Numbered from the stretch's first letter, positions 18,543 to 30,514 are shown. The stretch: DNA of 45,337 bases from Cymbomonas tetramitiformis (GCA_001247695.2 LGRX02014163.1:1-45337); one strand, 5' to 3'. Numbers and translations are program-made. The notes: a model not told the origin generated them from the sequence alone.

Positions 18543-19067
18543 ACCAGTACGGATGAATCCGTCCCTGGCCTCACCTTTCAGTGCTTTGCTCTAAGTAGCA
18601 ATCACTGCCAGGATAATCTCGTCCACGACTGGTGAGCAAGGTTCCATCTGTGACCCGGTCTTATATTGGCTCTCCCAGATGTCCAGCAAGGTTGCCTCTG
18701 CCCTTAGTGTCTCTGGTCCACGCAGTAAGTCAGCAGAACGCCAGCATGAGTCAAGTGACCACAAAGAATGCTGTCGTGATGGTGCCCACTGACAGTCCTG
18801 TTTCGCTCCACGCCTTCAGGCGTACCAGTACGGATGAATCCGTCCCTGGCTTTACCGTCTGGTGCTTTGCTCCAGCAGGATGTCACTTCCCGAAATAGCC
18901 CAGTACATAATTCTCAACGCTGCAATCATGTTCGCAAAATTAGCAACTGGTTCTGCTGTGACCGCTGTCGCTGTACTTTGCAAGACTGGTGAACTTCGAG
19001 TGTCGCAACAGCCTGCTTCACTCAACCTCTTCCAAGGCTTACCAGTACGGATAAATCCGTCCCTGGC
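18543..19067 (-). repeat. Three copies of a structured leader motif
   Basis: ACCAGTACGGATGAATCCGT followed by CCCTGGC occurs at 18543-18569, 18824-18850 and 19041-19067 (one base changed in the third). Each holds a 5-bp hairpin ACGGA/TCCGT with a four-base loop inside an outer CCAG/CTGG pairing. On the minus (sense) strand each is followed by a second short hairpin, clearest as ACGCC-TGAA-GGCGT in copy 2, and then GAGYGAA. All copies lie in the untranslated leader before Gag. They may act in packaging, dimerisation or translation. Confidence 0.6.
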
Positions 19068-19116
19068 ATCACCATTCAGAGGTCTCGTTCTTCAGGACTG
19101 CTGTTGAACTCTCAGC

Positions 19117-19139
19117 ATTACAGACGACATGTCTGTAAT
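19117..19139 (-). promoter_or_regulatory. Hairpin next to the presumed primer-binding region
   Basis: ATTACAGAC and GTCTGTAAT form a perfect 9-bp stem with a 5-base loop (GACAT). It lies about 20 bases inside L', where retroelement primer-binding and dimerisation sites are usual. No TGG-starting tRNA-complementary site is seen after L'; the sense sequence there starts GTCTTTTTC. Confidence 0.4.
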
Positions 19140-19166
19140 AAGGCACATTTTTGTTTTGAAAAAGAC

Positions 19167-19540
19167 TGTTAATTACAGTTCTGACGCAGTCGCACAAGGA
19201 CAAGTCCACAAATGTATATCTTTACAAGCAGAAGAATACTGTATCTTACTAATTATCTCATAACACTGCTGTTTTCGCGGTCTTAAGCGAGTCCTGGCTA
19301 TTCTCGGAATCACTGTTACGAAGGCAAAACAAAAATGAGCGTCTGGCTCACCCTGCTACGCCGCCCCACTTATTCTCGCTATCTCCAAACAAGTGTAACA
19401 CCCATCCGTATTTCCGTATCTCGTCACTGTCATAACTCCTCGCGCGTATCGTACTGCGCGTGTCATACGTTCGTCACAGAAACTGCTACAGCAAGTGTCA
19501 CAACCTGGCTGAGGTACACGATAAGCCGTGGTTTGTGACA
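19167..19540 (-). repeat. Terminal block L' (374 bp)
   Basis: This is the right-hand copy of L, equal in length. It ends GTGACA and is followed at once by the target duplication AGCA. Unlike L it has no S block on either side. Confidence 0.8.
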
Positions 19541-19723
19541 AGCACAAATTCAGGCCCAGTTGGAAGGCAGAATGCGCAAAGAAATGGTACTTCCCTTCTC
19601 AGACATATTTGTGCAAACCACACTTCATTGTTTGTGAATTCACTTTAGATCTTTTTATGTGGTCGCATGTAAAACCGAGGTGAACCCTTTGTATTTAGTG
19701 CATCGTTTTTACGGTGGCCATAC

Positions 19724-22700
19724 ATGTTGAACACAGGCCCAAAAGAAACGAAGACCCACTTGGAACGTGCGCAACTCGCACGCGCATGGCTCGGTCTACC
19801 ACCGTTGTCCTCACTGGAACAAGTGAATCCGATTTATTTTGACAACTTGCAGCATCAACAACCATGCAGCATAGGCGACTGCCCACTAGCTGAACTAGCG
19901 CTATCATTTAATGACCGTGCGCCAGCTCAGATTTGCTGCGACAATCATCGAAGGGGACAAGCTCACAATCAGCGTCCAGCTTGCAAGACGTGCCAGTTGA
20001 TATGCGCTAGAGATGACGAGCGCACTGACATAGATCGAGTCCCAAACGACACGGCGTCCGCTGGGTGCTTGCAGGTACGAACATTATACTCATGATTCCA
20101 CATATCCATGTAACACGTTTTTCATCATTTGTATGCATATGCCATATAGTAAATGGTGCCTTGAAATAGCTAACCCGCGTGTACATGTCACAATACAGAC
20201 GGCTTGGGCGCATTCCGACGTCGGCAAAACTTTCATCGATTCTGTAAAATGGCATACTCCTTACAAATACGACGAACATGGTAACAAGCTGGTGTTTTGG
20301 ACTGACGACATTGGTAATGAACACGAATGGGCGATGCCAACAGAATTCATACCGGCGCATCAACAATATATTACAGGCTTTCCCAATGAAAGCGTGGCCT
20401 CATTGCTGAATTCAAGTGTGACTCTTCAGGATGGACAGCAAGGCACTGTGCTGATACGAAAAGGCTTGACAGCACATTTCTTAGTGCGACTTACTGCCGG
20501 TGGATTGTGTGAAGTTCATCGCCAGCAAATTTGCAGCGTGCAGGTATATTTACATGTTATACATACACAGTATGCGAAAGACAAATCTTACTAAATTTAA
20601 ATGCTTATGTAGCATGTATAATATAGTAAATTCTTGCACAACATTCTACTGTGTAAATACGCCACAGACTAAGCGCACCAACAATTGTAATGCTTGCGTG
20701 CCGAATAAATTGCTGTGATATACCTTCAATATCATGATATATGATACGTGATCAAAATATTCATCGAACACAATAACGCACTTTAATGTGCATTCGTCGC
20801 ATCTAACTTTCACAAACCTCCAAATGTCATGTACATTTTTATCCATCCAACACAATAACCTTCTCAGTTTGTATTCATCTCCAGCATATATATTTTATAT
20901 TCATCTATGGCGTTCAACAATAGCATTTGTGTTTTTGCAGACCTCAGTATTGCCTACGCCTCCCTCTTCAGTAATATCTGCAGCAGTCCAAGACTTCTTG
21001 GATTCTTTATACGACGCGGACCACGTTTGCGGACCTGCCTCATGCGTCACAGTTCTAGCGCCTGCAAACACCACAGAGACATCTGTTGGCGACACTGAAC
21101 CTGCGCGCACACGTCCACGATTGACCACCACAATCACAACGCCAACCGCCACTGATGTGGCCATGACCGATATTTTTCTCACAGCTCGTTCTGAGGATTT
21201 CCATGTGGCTGCGCCGTCCACCGCGCAAACGCACTCATCCACTAGACGATTGCCCACCACAATCACAACGCCAACCGCCACCGATGTGGCCATGACCGAT
21301 ATTTTTCTCACAGCTGGTTCAGAGGATTTCCATGTGGCTACGCCGTCCACCGCGCAAACGCACTCATCCGATAGCGCACGCACACCACGCGCCTTAACCA
21401 CGCAACCTTGCGCTTCTGGCTCAACAGCAGCGTCAGACGTCGTACGCGATTGTTCATTCTCCGAAGTCGATTTCGCTAGCATGAGCGTAGATGACATTCG
21501 TACCCACGTCGCGCATCGAACGATCATAGAAACTTCGAACCCGCATGAAGATGGCGATCGTGACATTCGTACATTCAATCCTCTTAAGCTAAAACATTGT
21601 AGCAAATGCCATCTTTGGGTATTTCGGTGGAAGTCGTGCAACCTAAGCCATCAATCTAGCTGCGTATGTGGAGACAAAGCAAGCGGGCGTTTGGCTGAGA
21701 AAATGCGTAGTGATTATCCACTCCGACCGTTGCCACAAGATGTTATCGACTTCTATCGGTCAGGCGTATTACTTAAACATGGGTTCAAGACCAACGCTTT
21801 GTGTGCATTATCCGCCTTGACCTTGTCAGCGGACGGTGACATCCGCAAACACAACGAATTGCATCTTCCATGGCAAAACAGCTGCTTCAAAATGCACGGT
21901 CTCACATACGCGCGTATTTTGCAAAACAATCATACGAATAGCTCTATCTCCTATTATTTTGGCGGACCAGATTTCCATAATCGCGCCGCAGCACAACGCT
22001 CTTCAGTGCACGGTCCTGGTGTGCCGACCCGGATTTTTGATATTACACGCAAATCCTTGCAACAACATAATCACCTAGTGCGCGAACTGATTGCACTCCG
22101 AGATACCCCTTCTGATGATGCAGCCATCAGTTTCCACACTGCTGATCCGGATGCACCACAGGCGTGTAATCGGGAATTCTTCACTGTCACGAGCTTCCCG
22201 CCCAGTGCGATGCCCGGACCTAGACAGTACGTATACTTCAAAAACAGCACAGTGGAGAATACGCAAGCACAGTTTGTGGAATCTCTTGATCCTTTGTATG
22301 AACCACTGGCGTATCCCTTAGTGTTTTTTCACGCTGAGCGAGGATTCACACCGCCAGTCGAAAGGCGTGGCAACTCACTCACTCTAGCGCAATACTCCAT
22401 CGCGCGCATAGCGTTGCCAGAACGTCTTGAGGATGGCACCTATTTATGGTACATGAACGAGAATAGCGACCGTATTCCATGCAGCCGGCTAGACACCATG
22501 CCCTGGTTATCACAGCAGTACGCCTTGGATTCTTTCAGTCGTATTCGCGAACAACGGCTACAGCATGTGCGCAACAACCAGCAATTGCTAAATCGACGCC
22601 CAGCGGTTTGTAACGAGGATGCTGCAGACAACGCAGATGGCACGCAGCAAGGTCGTCACGTGCGCATTCCAAAATCATTCCCTTCATCACCAAAATTCCT

Positions 22701-25700
22701 GTCCAACAAAGTTTTAGACGCCTTGGAAACAGTGCGCTTCTGCGGGCGACCACTCACTTTTTTGACTTTTACGACCAACCCAAAATGGCAAGAGCTTTTG
22801 GAAATGCTGCCTGCCGGATGCACCGCGTATGACTGCCCGGCTATCACGAACCGAGTCTTCAAGATGAAGTTGGACGCGTTCCTCACAGAGCTCAAGTGCG
22901 GTTCTTTATGGTCGATGACATTAGTGTCGGAGAATTCGTCTACCAATCCAGCAGAACGTGTATGGACATACAGCTTAAGACGATCTGATATGCCGAATAC
23001 AGTTCCTGGATACATGGTATGACATCTTACCATAAGCTCCTTGATTATTATTTCTTTGCAACTATATATTCATTCACATATTTTTAACGTTGCATAATGA
23101 GTGCAAGCACATTCAGCGACGCTCTGCAAAATAACACCACATTGGATGCATGCGTAATAATGTTGATGCTATAGATCCATGCAAAATCATGTATATTTGT
23201 TTCAATTTTGCATTATTTAAACATTATGCTATTCATGTATATGTACCCATAGTACCTTGTATAACAAAGTGCTCTTAACATGTTAACTAATGTTTACCAA
23301 AACATTGAGCCTTTTAGAATTGCCTAAATAGACATCGCATAATGTTTAATTGTGGTCGTTGCAAACATTGTGGTTGTCTAAAAAAGCAGTGTGCTTGCAA
23401 TAAAAACATAGCATGTGTTATTTTGTGCACATGTTGCGATGATCATCCACTATACCTTGTGAAACATTTTGGTGGCTTATGCAAACAAATATGCATGATA
23501 CGCAGGTGAGCGTAATTGAATTCCAGAAGCGCGGCCTTCCGCATGCACACATTGTCTTTCGCCCTGCCGTGATGCCCGTCGGCGCAGACCATACATCCGC
23601 ACCGGAAGGTTCATTACAGCCATGGGCAGACAATTTTACTTGCGCGCAGAAGCCGACCCCCGACGTGCTTGCGGAGCATGGCATGCTGGCGCGCTTACCG
23701 TCTAATGGCTACACCATCTCGAAGCACATGCGCGCCATTAACTACCGCGACATGCAGCGGATGTGCCCGAAGGCCAAGTTCTACATCAATCGACGCTCAC
23801 CATCCACACGCGAGATATGCATGGAGATGAAGCAACTGGTCTGTGGCGACCGTGCTTGCATGGATGGCTACTCCTCGACTTCACGGAACGGTCATCGCAC
23901 GTCCGGTCCAATGGAGCATGGCCCACATCCTTATGATGATTACCGCCCAGCAAAATGGTGCAAGAAGACTGAACAAGGATTCTGCAAGAGCGTGTTCCCG
24001 CGTCCATGCGGCGACACTCGCAAAGTGGATAATGGCTTCATCGAGCTGAAGCGACGCGAGGGCCCTCAGATCCGCAGCGGCTGGACAGCAGGCGACGAAT
24101 TTGTGGTGGCGTACAACGTATGGATGTTGTTTAAGTACAAGACCCACATAAATGTAGAAATTGCAGCCAAGGTATCAGTGATTGCGTATTTGTACAAATA
24201 CTTGTTCAAAGGAGGCGACCGCGCACGCTACGAGATTCGCCGTGACGCAAATGGCAATGAGGTGGTGGACGAGATCGCAGATTGGAAACAAGGCATGTAT
24301 ACTTCCGCAACTGAAGCTTGCTGGCTCCTCTGGGAGATGGACAAGTTCAATAACTCTCCAGTTGTGGACGTGATGGATGTGCACTTAATCACCCCACACT
24401 CGCGTGAAGACGCACTTGGAAGCTCCGAGTTCGAGAAGTACGTCTTCCGCCCACCAGAGGTGGACGCCTATGCCCAGGAGCATTTCAATGTGCACGCCCT
24501 CACCGCCACCGAGTTCAGGCGGCTTTTCATGGCTACGACCACCGCGCCCGCCGACGTCAAGGCGCAATGTGAAGATGTATTCGGTAAACGATGCAAAGTG
24601 GATCCCACTGCACTGCTGCGATCAAGACCTCATACCACATTTTATATGCGCGATGCACCTGCGCCAGACGCCATTGTCCGCCCTGTTTGGTTCCGCGATA
24701 TGCACGCTCACGGTGGGACAACCACATATTATTATCCGTGCCAACCTGCGGATCGGCACATTGCCCGTTTACAACGCGTGTATAAAGTGGGCAGCGAACT
24801 CTGGTACTTTCGCATGTTTGTCATGAACAAACCGATCCCGCTCGTGACTGAGGACACCGCTCGCGATCCGCTCAAGCCCATTCTAGAACTGACACCGGAG
24901 AAGACCTTCCAATCCGTGGCGAGACTGCTGCATCTTGTGCCTCACGAACACGAAGCTGAGATAGCGATGGCGGAGGCTGTCGCTTCGCATGCAACGCCGT
25001 CAAGCTTGATCTCTTTGTTTGTTGTGCTTACCATAGGGGGTTACCCCACTGAACGCTTACTCAATGCACCAGAGCATGCCTACATTCGAGAGGCGATGTG
25101 CATCGAATTTGTAGGCGCTGAGGATGATAGACACCAAAAGCTGCTTGTCGAGCTAAAGAGGCACTTCGAAGCCAACGGCAAAACACTTACAGATTATGAT
25201 ATTGAAGAACCAGCCCTCATCGATTGCTCTGAGCTCGCACAACACCGCTCCTACTGGAAAGCGCAATCACCAATGCTCACTGCGTACCTCGCCGCACATA
25301 AGTTGTTCAGTGAGCAGCAACGAATCGTAGATCGAGTAAAGGTGCTTCTTGGGGTCGCTGACACTAACGCTGCTTCTACTTCCGCACCGAGGCCGTCACA
25401 AAACTCCTCAGCATTCGCATTGTCATTTCCGATCATGTTCATTGACGGCCCAGCAGGCACCGGCAAAACCACCACCATCACGCATCTGCTCTATGACTTG
25501 CGTTTGAATCACGACAAAGTTTGCCTCGCCTCTGCGACCACTGCACTCGCCGCTCAACTCTATCATCAAGGTGAAACAGTGCACGCTTTAGCCAAACTCA
25601 ACGTGACCAAAGTCAATGAGGAGATCATTGAAATCATGCTGCAAGACGATGACTCTCGCATGGAGCTGCTAGGTAGCGCTGACGTCATTGTGGTCGATGA

Positions 25701-27314
25701 GGCGCCTTCACTATTACGCGGGAATTTAGAGGCTCTCACACAAGTACTTGAGCGTGCTGGCTTTCGCGGGGTGCTCATCTTAAGCGGGGATTTTCGCCAG
25801 ATCGCGCCGGTTGTACGCGGTGGCGGACGCGCTGACATCGTTGACGCATCACCACGCCACTCTCCGCTGTGGCCACACGTGGAAGTGCACTGCCTCACGG
25901 AACTTCGCCGTCAGCCAGACGATAGCGACTATGCCAAATTTGTCACTGCGATCGGAGATGATACACACATAAAGGAGCTGCCTACTGAAGGCGCTGACGA
26001 CCCCACTCTTGTTTCTGGTGCCTCGCTTGTGGATCTGTCCATCATTCCAGACGCACAACGTTTCACTGGTACGTCGCATCTTGCAATCGATCGCAATGGA
26101 CACATGTTCATGCGACTTGTTCATGCATTGTGATATATCAATGTGCAATCACATCCTCTTATGCATATGCTCCAAGAATTGTCAACAACGCCTCAAAATG
26201 CATTACATATCCGTGTATACTGTACTAAGCCCTCATGATGTGAATTTATTGACCTACTCATGTTGGACATCCACATACCATGAATATCAAAGTAATCAAT
26301 GCATCTGTTGACTTTGAGATGTTATAATAGTTTGATCTGAGGTTCACTGTTAATGTATCGACAACAAATAACTAATGCACGAAGGTGGTGACAATATACA
26401 TAGGCGACACTTTACAAGACGCGTTGCACTTCGTTTTCAGTGAGAACGTTGATGACTTCGATGAAAGCGCCATATTGGCTACATCATGCGCTGCAGTCAA
26501 CTTTTGGAACACCAAGATCCAGGAACAACGCAACATAGATGGCGGAGCGATGAAGACATACATTAGCCACAACTCCGTAAATGACAGCTTCGCTTACGCC
26601 GAAGATTTCAACAGCTCAGATTTCTTAAATAGCCGAGAGGAGAACGGCGTCCCTTTGCATGAGCTCACACTAGCAGTGAACGACATGTGCTACTTGATGC
26701 GCACTATCAACAAAAAAGTCGGGCTGGTCACAAGCACACGATTGCGCGTGGTGGCGTTACACGAGCGCTCAGTGCATGTTATAAGTGTAGGAGATCACAC
26801 AAACACTGTGCACATCATCCCGCGCATCACGTTCATATTCTCGCCGCAGCTCTCCAACTTAGAGATACACCGTCGACAATTTCCACTATGCTTAGCATAC
26901 GCCATGACCGTGAATCGCTCGCAAGGTCAAACGTTAAAGCGAGTCTTGCTGGATACGACTCGTCCTGCCTTTTCCCACGGACATCTCTATGTGGCATTAT
27001 CTCGAGTGCGCGACCGGCATTCAATTGCCCTTTTCAATAGAAACCAAATTCCATCCAACTTCCAGCTCACCGTTGCGTATAGCGAACTCCTCAAAGACGA
27101 CACTAATTTCTCCAGCACCACTTCTGTGCTCCGTTTCGCTGATCTTAGTGCAAATCAAACAACGCGCAACCATGCGCCGCACCTTCCCGATGAGCCCACC
27201 ACAGCGGACGACGTCACTTCTTTGTTCCTAAATGCTGCGATGTCAGATTTCACAATATCCCACTTAGAGCAACCCGATGATCTTTTCGCGCATGATGCGC
27301 AGACCGACTTGTGA
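19724..27314 (+). CDS. Helitron RepHel: HUH rolling-circle nuclease and Pif1-type helicase
   Basis: Exons inferred by frame and GT-AG are up to 20074, 20199-20543, 20941-23016, 23506-about 26068 or 26118, and 26385-27314; the first exon start is unsure. A Cys-rich region (CSKCHLWVF, CVCG; about 21595-21675) precedes Rep. PLTFLTFTTNP (22750-22782) and RGLPHAHIVF with HAH at 23542-23550 form the Rep/HUH core. YLYKYLFKGGDRA (24188-24226) carries the Tyr pair expected for strand cleavage. The helicase has Walker A GPAGTGKT (25447-25470), Walker B VIVVDEAP (25684-25707), LSGDFRQIAP and, in the last exon, SQGQTLKRV and YVALSRV. Rep nicks and joins DNA and the helicase unwinds it during rolling-circle transposition. 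All main motifs look intact, but the N-terminal exon zone is interrupted by the retroelement. Confidence 0.85.
21118..21375 (+). repeat. 129-bp in-frame tandem repeat in the Helitron protein
   Basis: Two copies start at 21118 and 21247. Each encodes 43 residues including TTTITTPTATDVAMTDIF, FLTA and STAQTHSS. They lie in a Thr/Ser-rich linker before the Cys-rich region and differ at only a few bases, so the duplication is recent. Confidence 0.7.
23017..23505 (+). other. 489-bp intron inside the Rep domain
   Basis: GT at 23017 follows PNTVPGYM and the acceptor CAG at 23503-23505 precedes VSVIEFQKRGLPHAH. The intron is AT-rich, with stops in all frames, and is phase 0. It separates the conserved LTFTTNP region from the HUH motif. 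Confidence 0.65.
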
Positions 27315-27985
27315 TGTGCATGGATTTGAATAATGTATGCAAGCACTAATGCACATTCAATAACATGTAATACATTTGATATGTTCTGATGCACCAGCAA
27401 TTCCTCACTCCTTGTGTCAATTGAAAACGATTCATACCATCAAGCAAATCTTCACACATCGTGTTCTCATACAATTGTGCATATGTTAGTGAAATGCGTC
27501 ATTTAAAAATACATAATATTATCTAACAATTCCTCAGCACTCGCATTATTAACAATTCCTCAACATTTCATACGAGCCAGCATATCCACATGCTTGATGT
27601 TATGCTGTTGATTGACTATTATCTGATATTTACTATCCCAATCTCTTGAATATCCATTGTTTTCGTTTATTCTGAGCATACTTTACACCCCAAAGTTCAT
27701 GTTATTCAGAAAATATCTAATACCATAGATTGCAAACATATATCATAATCTGATTTCACAGTATACCACTTACTTAGAGCAACCCGATAATCTCTTTGCG
27801 CACGACGCGTAGTCAGCTAGAATATATCCGATATATTATTGTCGGTTGAAAATAATTCATACCATCCCGCAAATCCCCGCACTTCTTGTATTCATGTGAT
27901 CTTGCATACCTTCACGCAATATGTCATTCAATAGTACAAAATATCACCTAACAATTCCCCACCACTCGAATTATTAGTAAACTAT
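27250..27985 (+). repeat. Duplicated Helitron 3' segment
   Basis: The last coding stretch (TTAGAGCAACCCGATGATCT at about 27265) recurs in diverged form at about 27773 (TTAGAGCAACCCGATAATCT), followed in both by GCGCA.GA.GCG. The downstream text (GATTCATACCATC, CAATTCCTCAGCACTCG) recurs at about 27850-27975. The second copy has a stop and is not coding. Confidence 0.6.
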
Positions 27986-28014
27986 TTTATACGAGCAAAC
28001 ACATTTCCGCATTT

Positions 28015-28790
28015 GAAATTCTTATCACATCTTTTTTAGAGTAATATGTCGTTTGGCTGGAAATTCTTATCAAATATATTCCAGAGTCGTATATGGACGG
28101 ACTTTAGAAATTCTTATCACATATATTCGAAAGTCATATATGGGCAACCTCTAAAAATTCTTATCACATATTTTGGACAGTCATATGTTGGCAAGCTTTG
28201 GAAATTCTAATCACTTATATTCGAGAGTCATATATGGGCGGACCCTCAAAATTCTTATCACTTATATTCGAGAATCGTATATGGGCCGGCTTTGGAAATT
28301 CTTATCACATATATTCGAGAGTGGTGAATGAGTAACTTCTGCAAATTCTTATCACATATATTAGATAGTCGTATATGGGCGAGCTTTGGAAGTTGTTGTC
28401 ACATATTTTTGAGAGTCATATGTGAGCAAACTTTGGAAATTCTGATCACATATATTGGAGAGTCGTATACGAGCAAACTTTGGAAATCCTTATCACATAT
28501 ATCCAAGAGTTGTATATGGGCAAACTTTGGAAATTCTTATCACATATATTCGTGAGTCGTATGTGAACGAGCTCTGAAAATTCTTATCACATATTTTGGA
28601 TCGTCATATGCGAGCAAGCTCTGGAAATTCTAATCACGTATATTTGAGAATCGTATATGAACGGACTTTGGAAATGCTTATCACATATGTTCCATCGTCA
28701 TATGTGAGCAAGCTCTGCAAAATCTTATCACATATTTTCAAAAGTAATATGTCGCTTGGCTCTAAGAATTCTTATCACATATTTTCGACA
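28015..28790. repeat. 47-bp minisatellite, about 16 units
   Basis: Units of 47 bases follow AAATTCTTATCACATATATT, then CGAGAGTCGTATATGGGC, then a variable AAACTTTGG end. Units differ at several positions and the two edge units share GTAATATGTCG.TTGGCT. CATATAT and ATATATG give weak dyad symmetry in each unit. No gene is present. The next 230 bases are AT-rich with repeated TATGTTCTA. Confidence 0.8.
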
Positions 28791-29022
28791 GTCCCTTCTT
28801 GGTTATAACTTGAAATATGATATATATTCTAAGTTGAAATATGTTCTACGTTAAGATATAGTATATCATAAGTTGAGATATGAAATATGTTCTAAATCAA
28901 GATATGTTATATGCACCACAGAAATATGTGTAGAGATTCTAAAGATAAATTTCTTCTCTCACTTTAGCTATTCCAAGTGGTTATGTGTGCGTGAGGATTT
29001 TATGCAAGATGTTTAGGGCACC

Positions 29023-29195
29023 ACATTCAACATGATCACAATACACTTGCTCACAAAAGCCAATCATGGGGTACGGCGGTCCCCCCGAAGGTAGACCAGC
29101 TCAGACACACCCAGCCTTTGTGAGGAGATGTATTCTGATCGTGTTGAATGTAGCAGCGGTGTTACATTCACCGTGTTGAATGTAGCAGCGGTGCA
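29023..29195. repeat. Imperfect inverted repeat and a direct repeat
   Basis: ACATTCAACATGATCA at about 29024 faces TGATCGTGTTGAATGT at about 29136, with one mismatch. GTGTTGAATGTAGCAGCGGTG is then directly repeated about 30 bases on. Together they may mark a small insertion between the minisatellite and the next gene. Apart from this, 28800-29400 shows no gene. Confidence 0.45.
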
Positions 29196-29404
29196 TGCAT
29201 TGCATACACACAACGCAAGACAACAAATGCTCCGATCAAACACAAGAATTGAGAACACGATGAGTATCAATTAAAGTATGCACAATCGGAGAAGCAAAAT
29301 GAGAGCAAAAGAAGCAAAAAGAGAGCAAAAGAAGCAACCAAAATGTTACAGCAAACACACACCAAAATGTTACAGCACTTGGAACACAAACAACGTTGAA
29401 TAAT

Positions 29405-30514
29405 TTATTCGTCCGATTGTTCAGCGCGCTCCGCGGCCTTTGCAACCTTCTTGCGTGCACGCCGATTCTTATTCCTATTGGCGGCACGCTTGTTGCTGTT
29501 TGGCAACTCGAAGTCGCCATGGAACTTCTTGCAAGCATTGAGAAATTTGAGCGTCACAAAGTTGCCAACGTAATACCTATGGCAATCCTCCTCAAGACGC
29601 TCACAAGCCCCTGCAGCATGTGAGAACGCGCTGTTGAAAAACAACAAATCGCCATGGTATAAACGCATTGCGAACTTGTGATCAGGGGCGTGCCAATATT
29701 GCACAACGCCTTCGCTCCTACCAACGTCAAAAATGCGAATTCGTGTCAGAAGAGAGCGCACATCAATATCCTTGTGCATAGCGCCCTCAAAATCTTTAAG
29801 ACGTTATTGTTGGCCTCCTACGCCATGTCCAGAACTCAAGGGGATACCAGCGTCCAAAAGCACAGACTTTTCGTACTCCACATGCGCACAAAGCACCTTT
29901 TCAGAAGGTTGACTCACCAATGTGTACAGCTGCGCGTTCGCAGCGTTCCTCCAACGCCTAACCACCTCGTTGGGTGAGCCATCGGTCTTCTCCCTGAAAC
30001 TTTCGTTAGGCCAATAGTTCTCGATTGGACAATGCGCTTCGCGCATTGTTTCATTGGCTAACTTCCTGGTGTTGAAAAAACGATCGTACCTATCGCCAGT
30101 CAAATAGTTGAACTCGCTCTCAAAATCGTGTTGCACTACACCACGTTTTACGCGAGGGAACATACGAGCCCCTTCTTCACAAAGGCGCACGTGCGACTCT
30201 AATTCCGCTTCAGAAATTGGTGTGGGATTGGTCAACTTACCACACACTATTTCAGTGAGACCATCCTTCACAGAGCTACGCTTTCGCTGGACGTCGTATA
30301 ACAAGCATGAAGAATTCTCTTCATGAATAACGTCAGCGCACTCTGCAAGAGGAACACGCTTAGGGCGTGAATCATTCGGAATGTGTGTTCCGAACTTACC
30401 AGCCATATGGTTCGGGGAAAATTCGGAAGCCTGGTACACTTTAACTCCTTTGCGTCTCATGACTTCACGTTCTTCAAGTAAATATTGCTCTAAAGTGTTG
30501 TCAGAGAGAACCAT
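29405..30514 (-). pseudogene. Unrecognised gene split by an in-frame TAA
   Basis: A 236-codon frame (30514-29804) and a 124-codon frame (29779-29405) share one reading frame and are separated by TAA at 29806-29804 and eight sense codons before the next Met. The first half has LYDVQRKRSS, FESEFNYLTGDRYDRFF and ending GIPLSSGHGV. The second has YWHAPDHKFAM, LYHGDLLFFNSAFSHA and a Lys/Arg-rich tail. GDLLFFNS..SH recalls the distal part of 2OG-Fe(II) dioxygenase folds, but that is weak and only an inference. It could be one broken gene, a readthrough gene, or two genes. The neighbour upstream is on the same strand, 367 bases away. Confidence 0.45.

Larger units (their letters stand above)
9818..19540 (-). 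mobile_element. Non-autonomous LTR retroelement with PHD finger and methyltransferase-like domain
   Basis: The 9.7-kb insertion is bounded by AGCA target duplications and has TGTC...GACA outer ends. Coding is all on the minus strand: a long Gag-protease frame (18410-12051) and a second frame (12081-10684). The leader at 18411-19158 has no gene but structured repeats. No YxDD reverse-transcriptase motif, RNase H or integrase catalytic core is seen, so mobility would need enzymes from elsewhere. An integrase C-terminal-like tail (GDFVYI ... APCHL) suggests descent from a Ty3-type element. Terminal blocks are ordered S, L, S', coding, L', not the normal LTR-body-LTR. Near identity of S to S' and of L to L' implies a recent insertion. 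Confidence 0.75.
19545..27985 (+). mobile_element. Helitron, intron-bearing, ends not resolved
   Basis: The coding core encodes Rep and helicase as in Helitrons. The 5' part probably reaches left of the retroelement, because the exon-like module is split by it. I could not identify a 5' TC end or a 3' hairpin plus CTRR end. The right side holds a duplicated segment (27250-27985) and a 47-bp minisatellite, either of which may hide the end. Confidence 0.75.

Noticed and set aside
18543..18850. Hammerhead-ribozyme-like strings (GGATGAATCCGTC) in the retroelement leader
   Set aside because: The CUGANGA and GAAAC core elements are not present in the right order on either strand; only simple hairpins remain.
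28015..28790. CRISPR-like array
   Set aside because: Units are contiguous 47-bp repeats with no unique spacers, no cas genes, and a eukaryotic setting.
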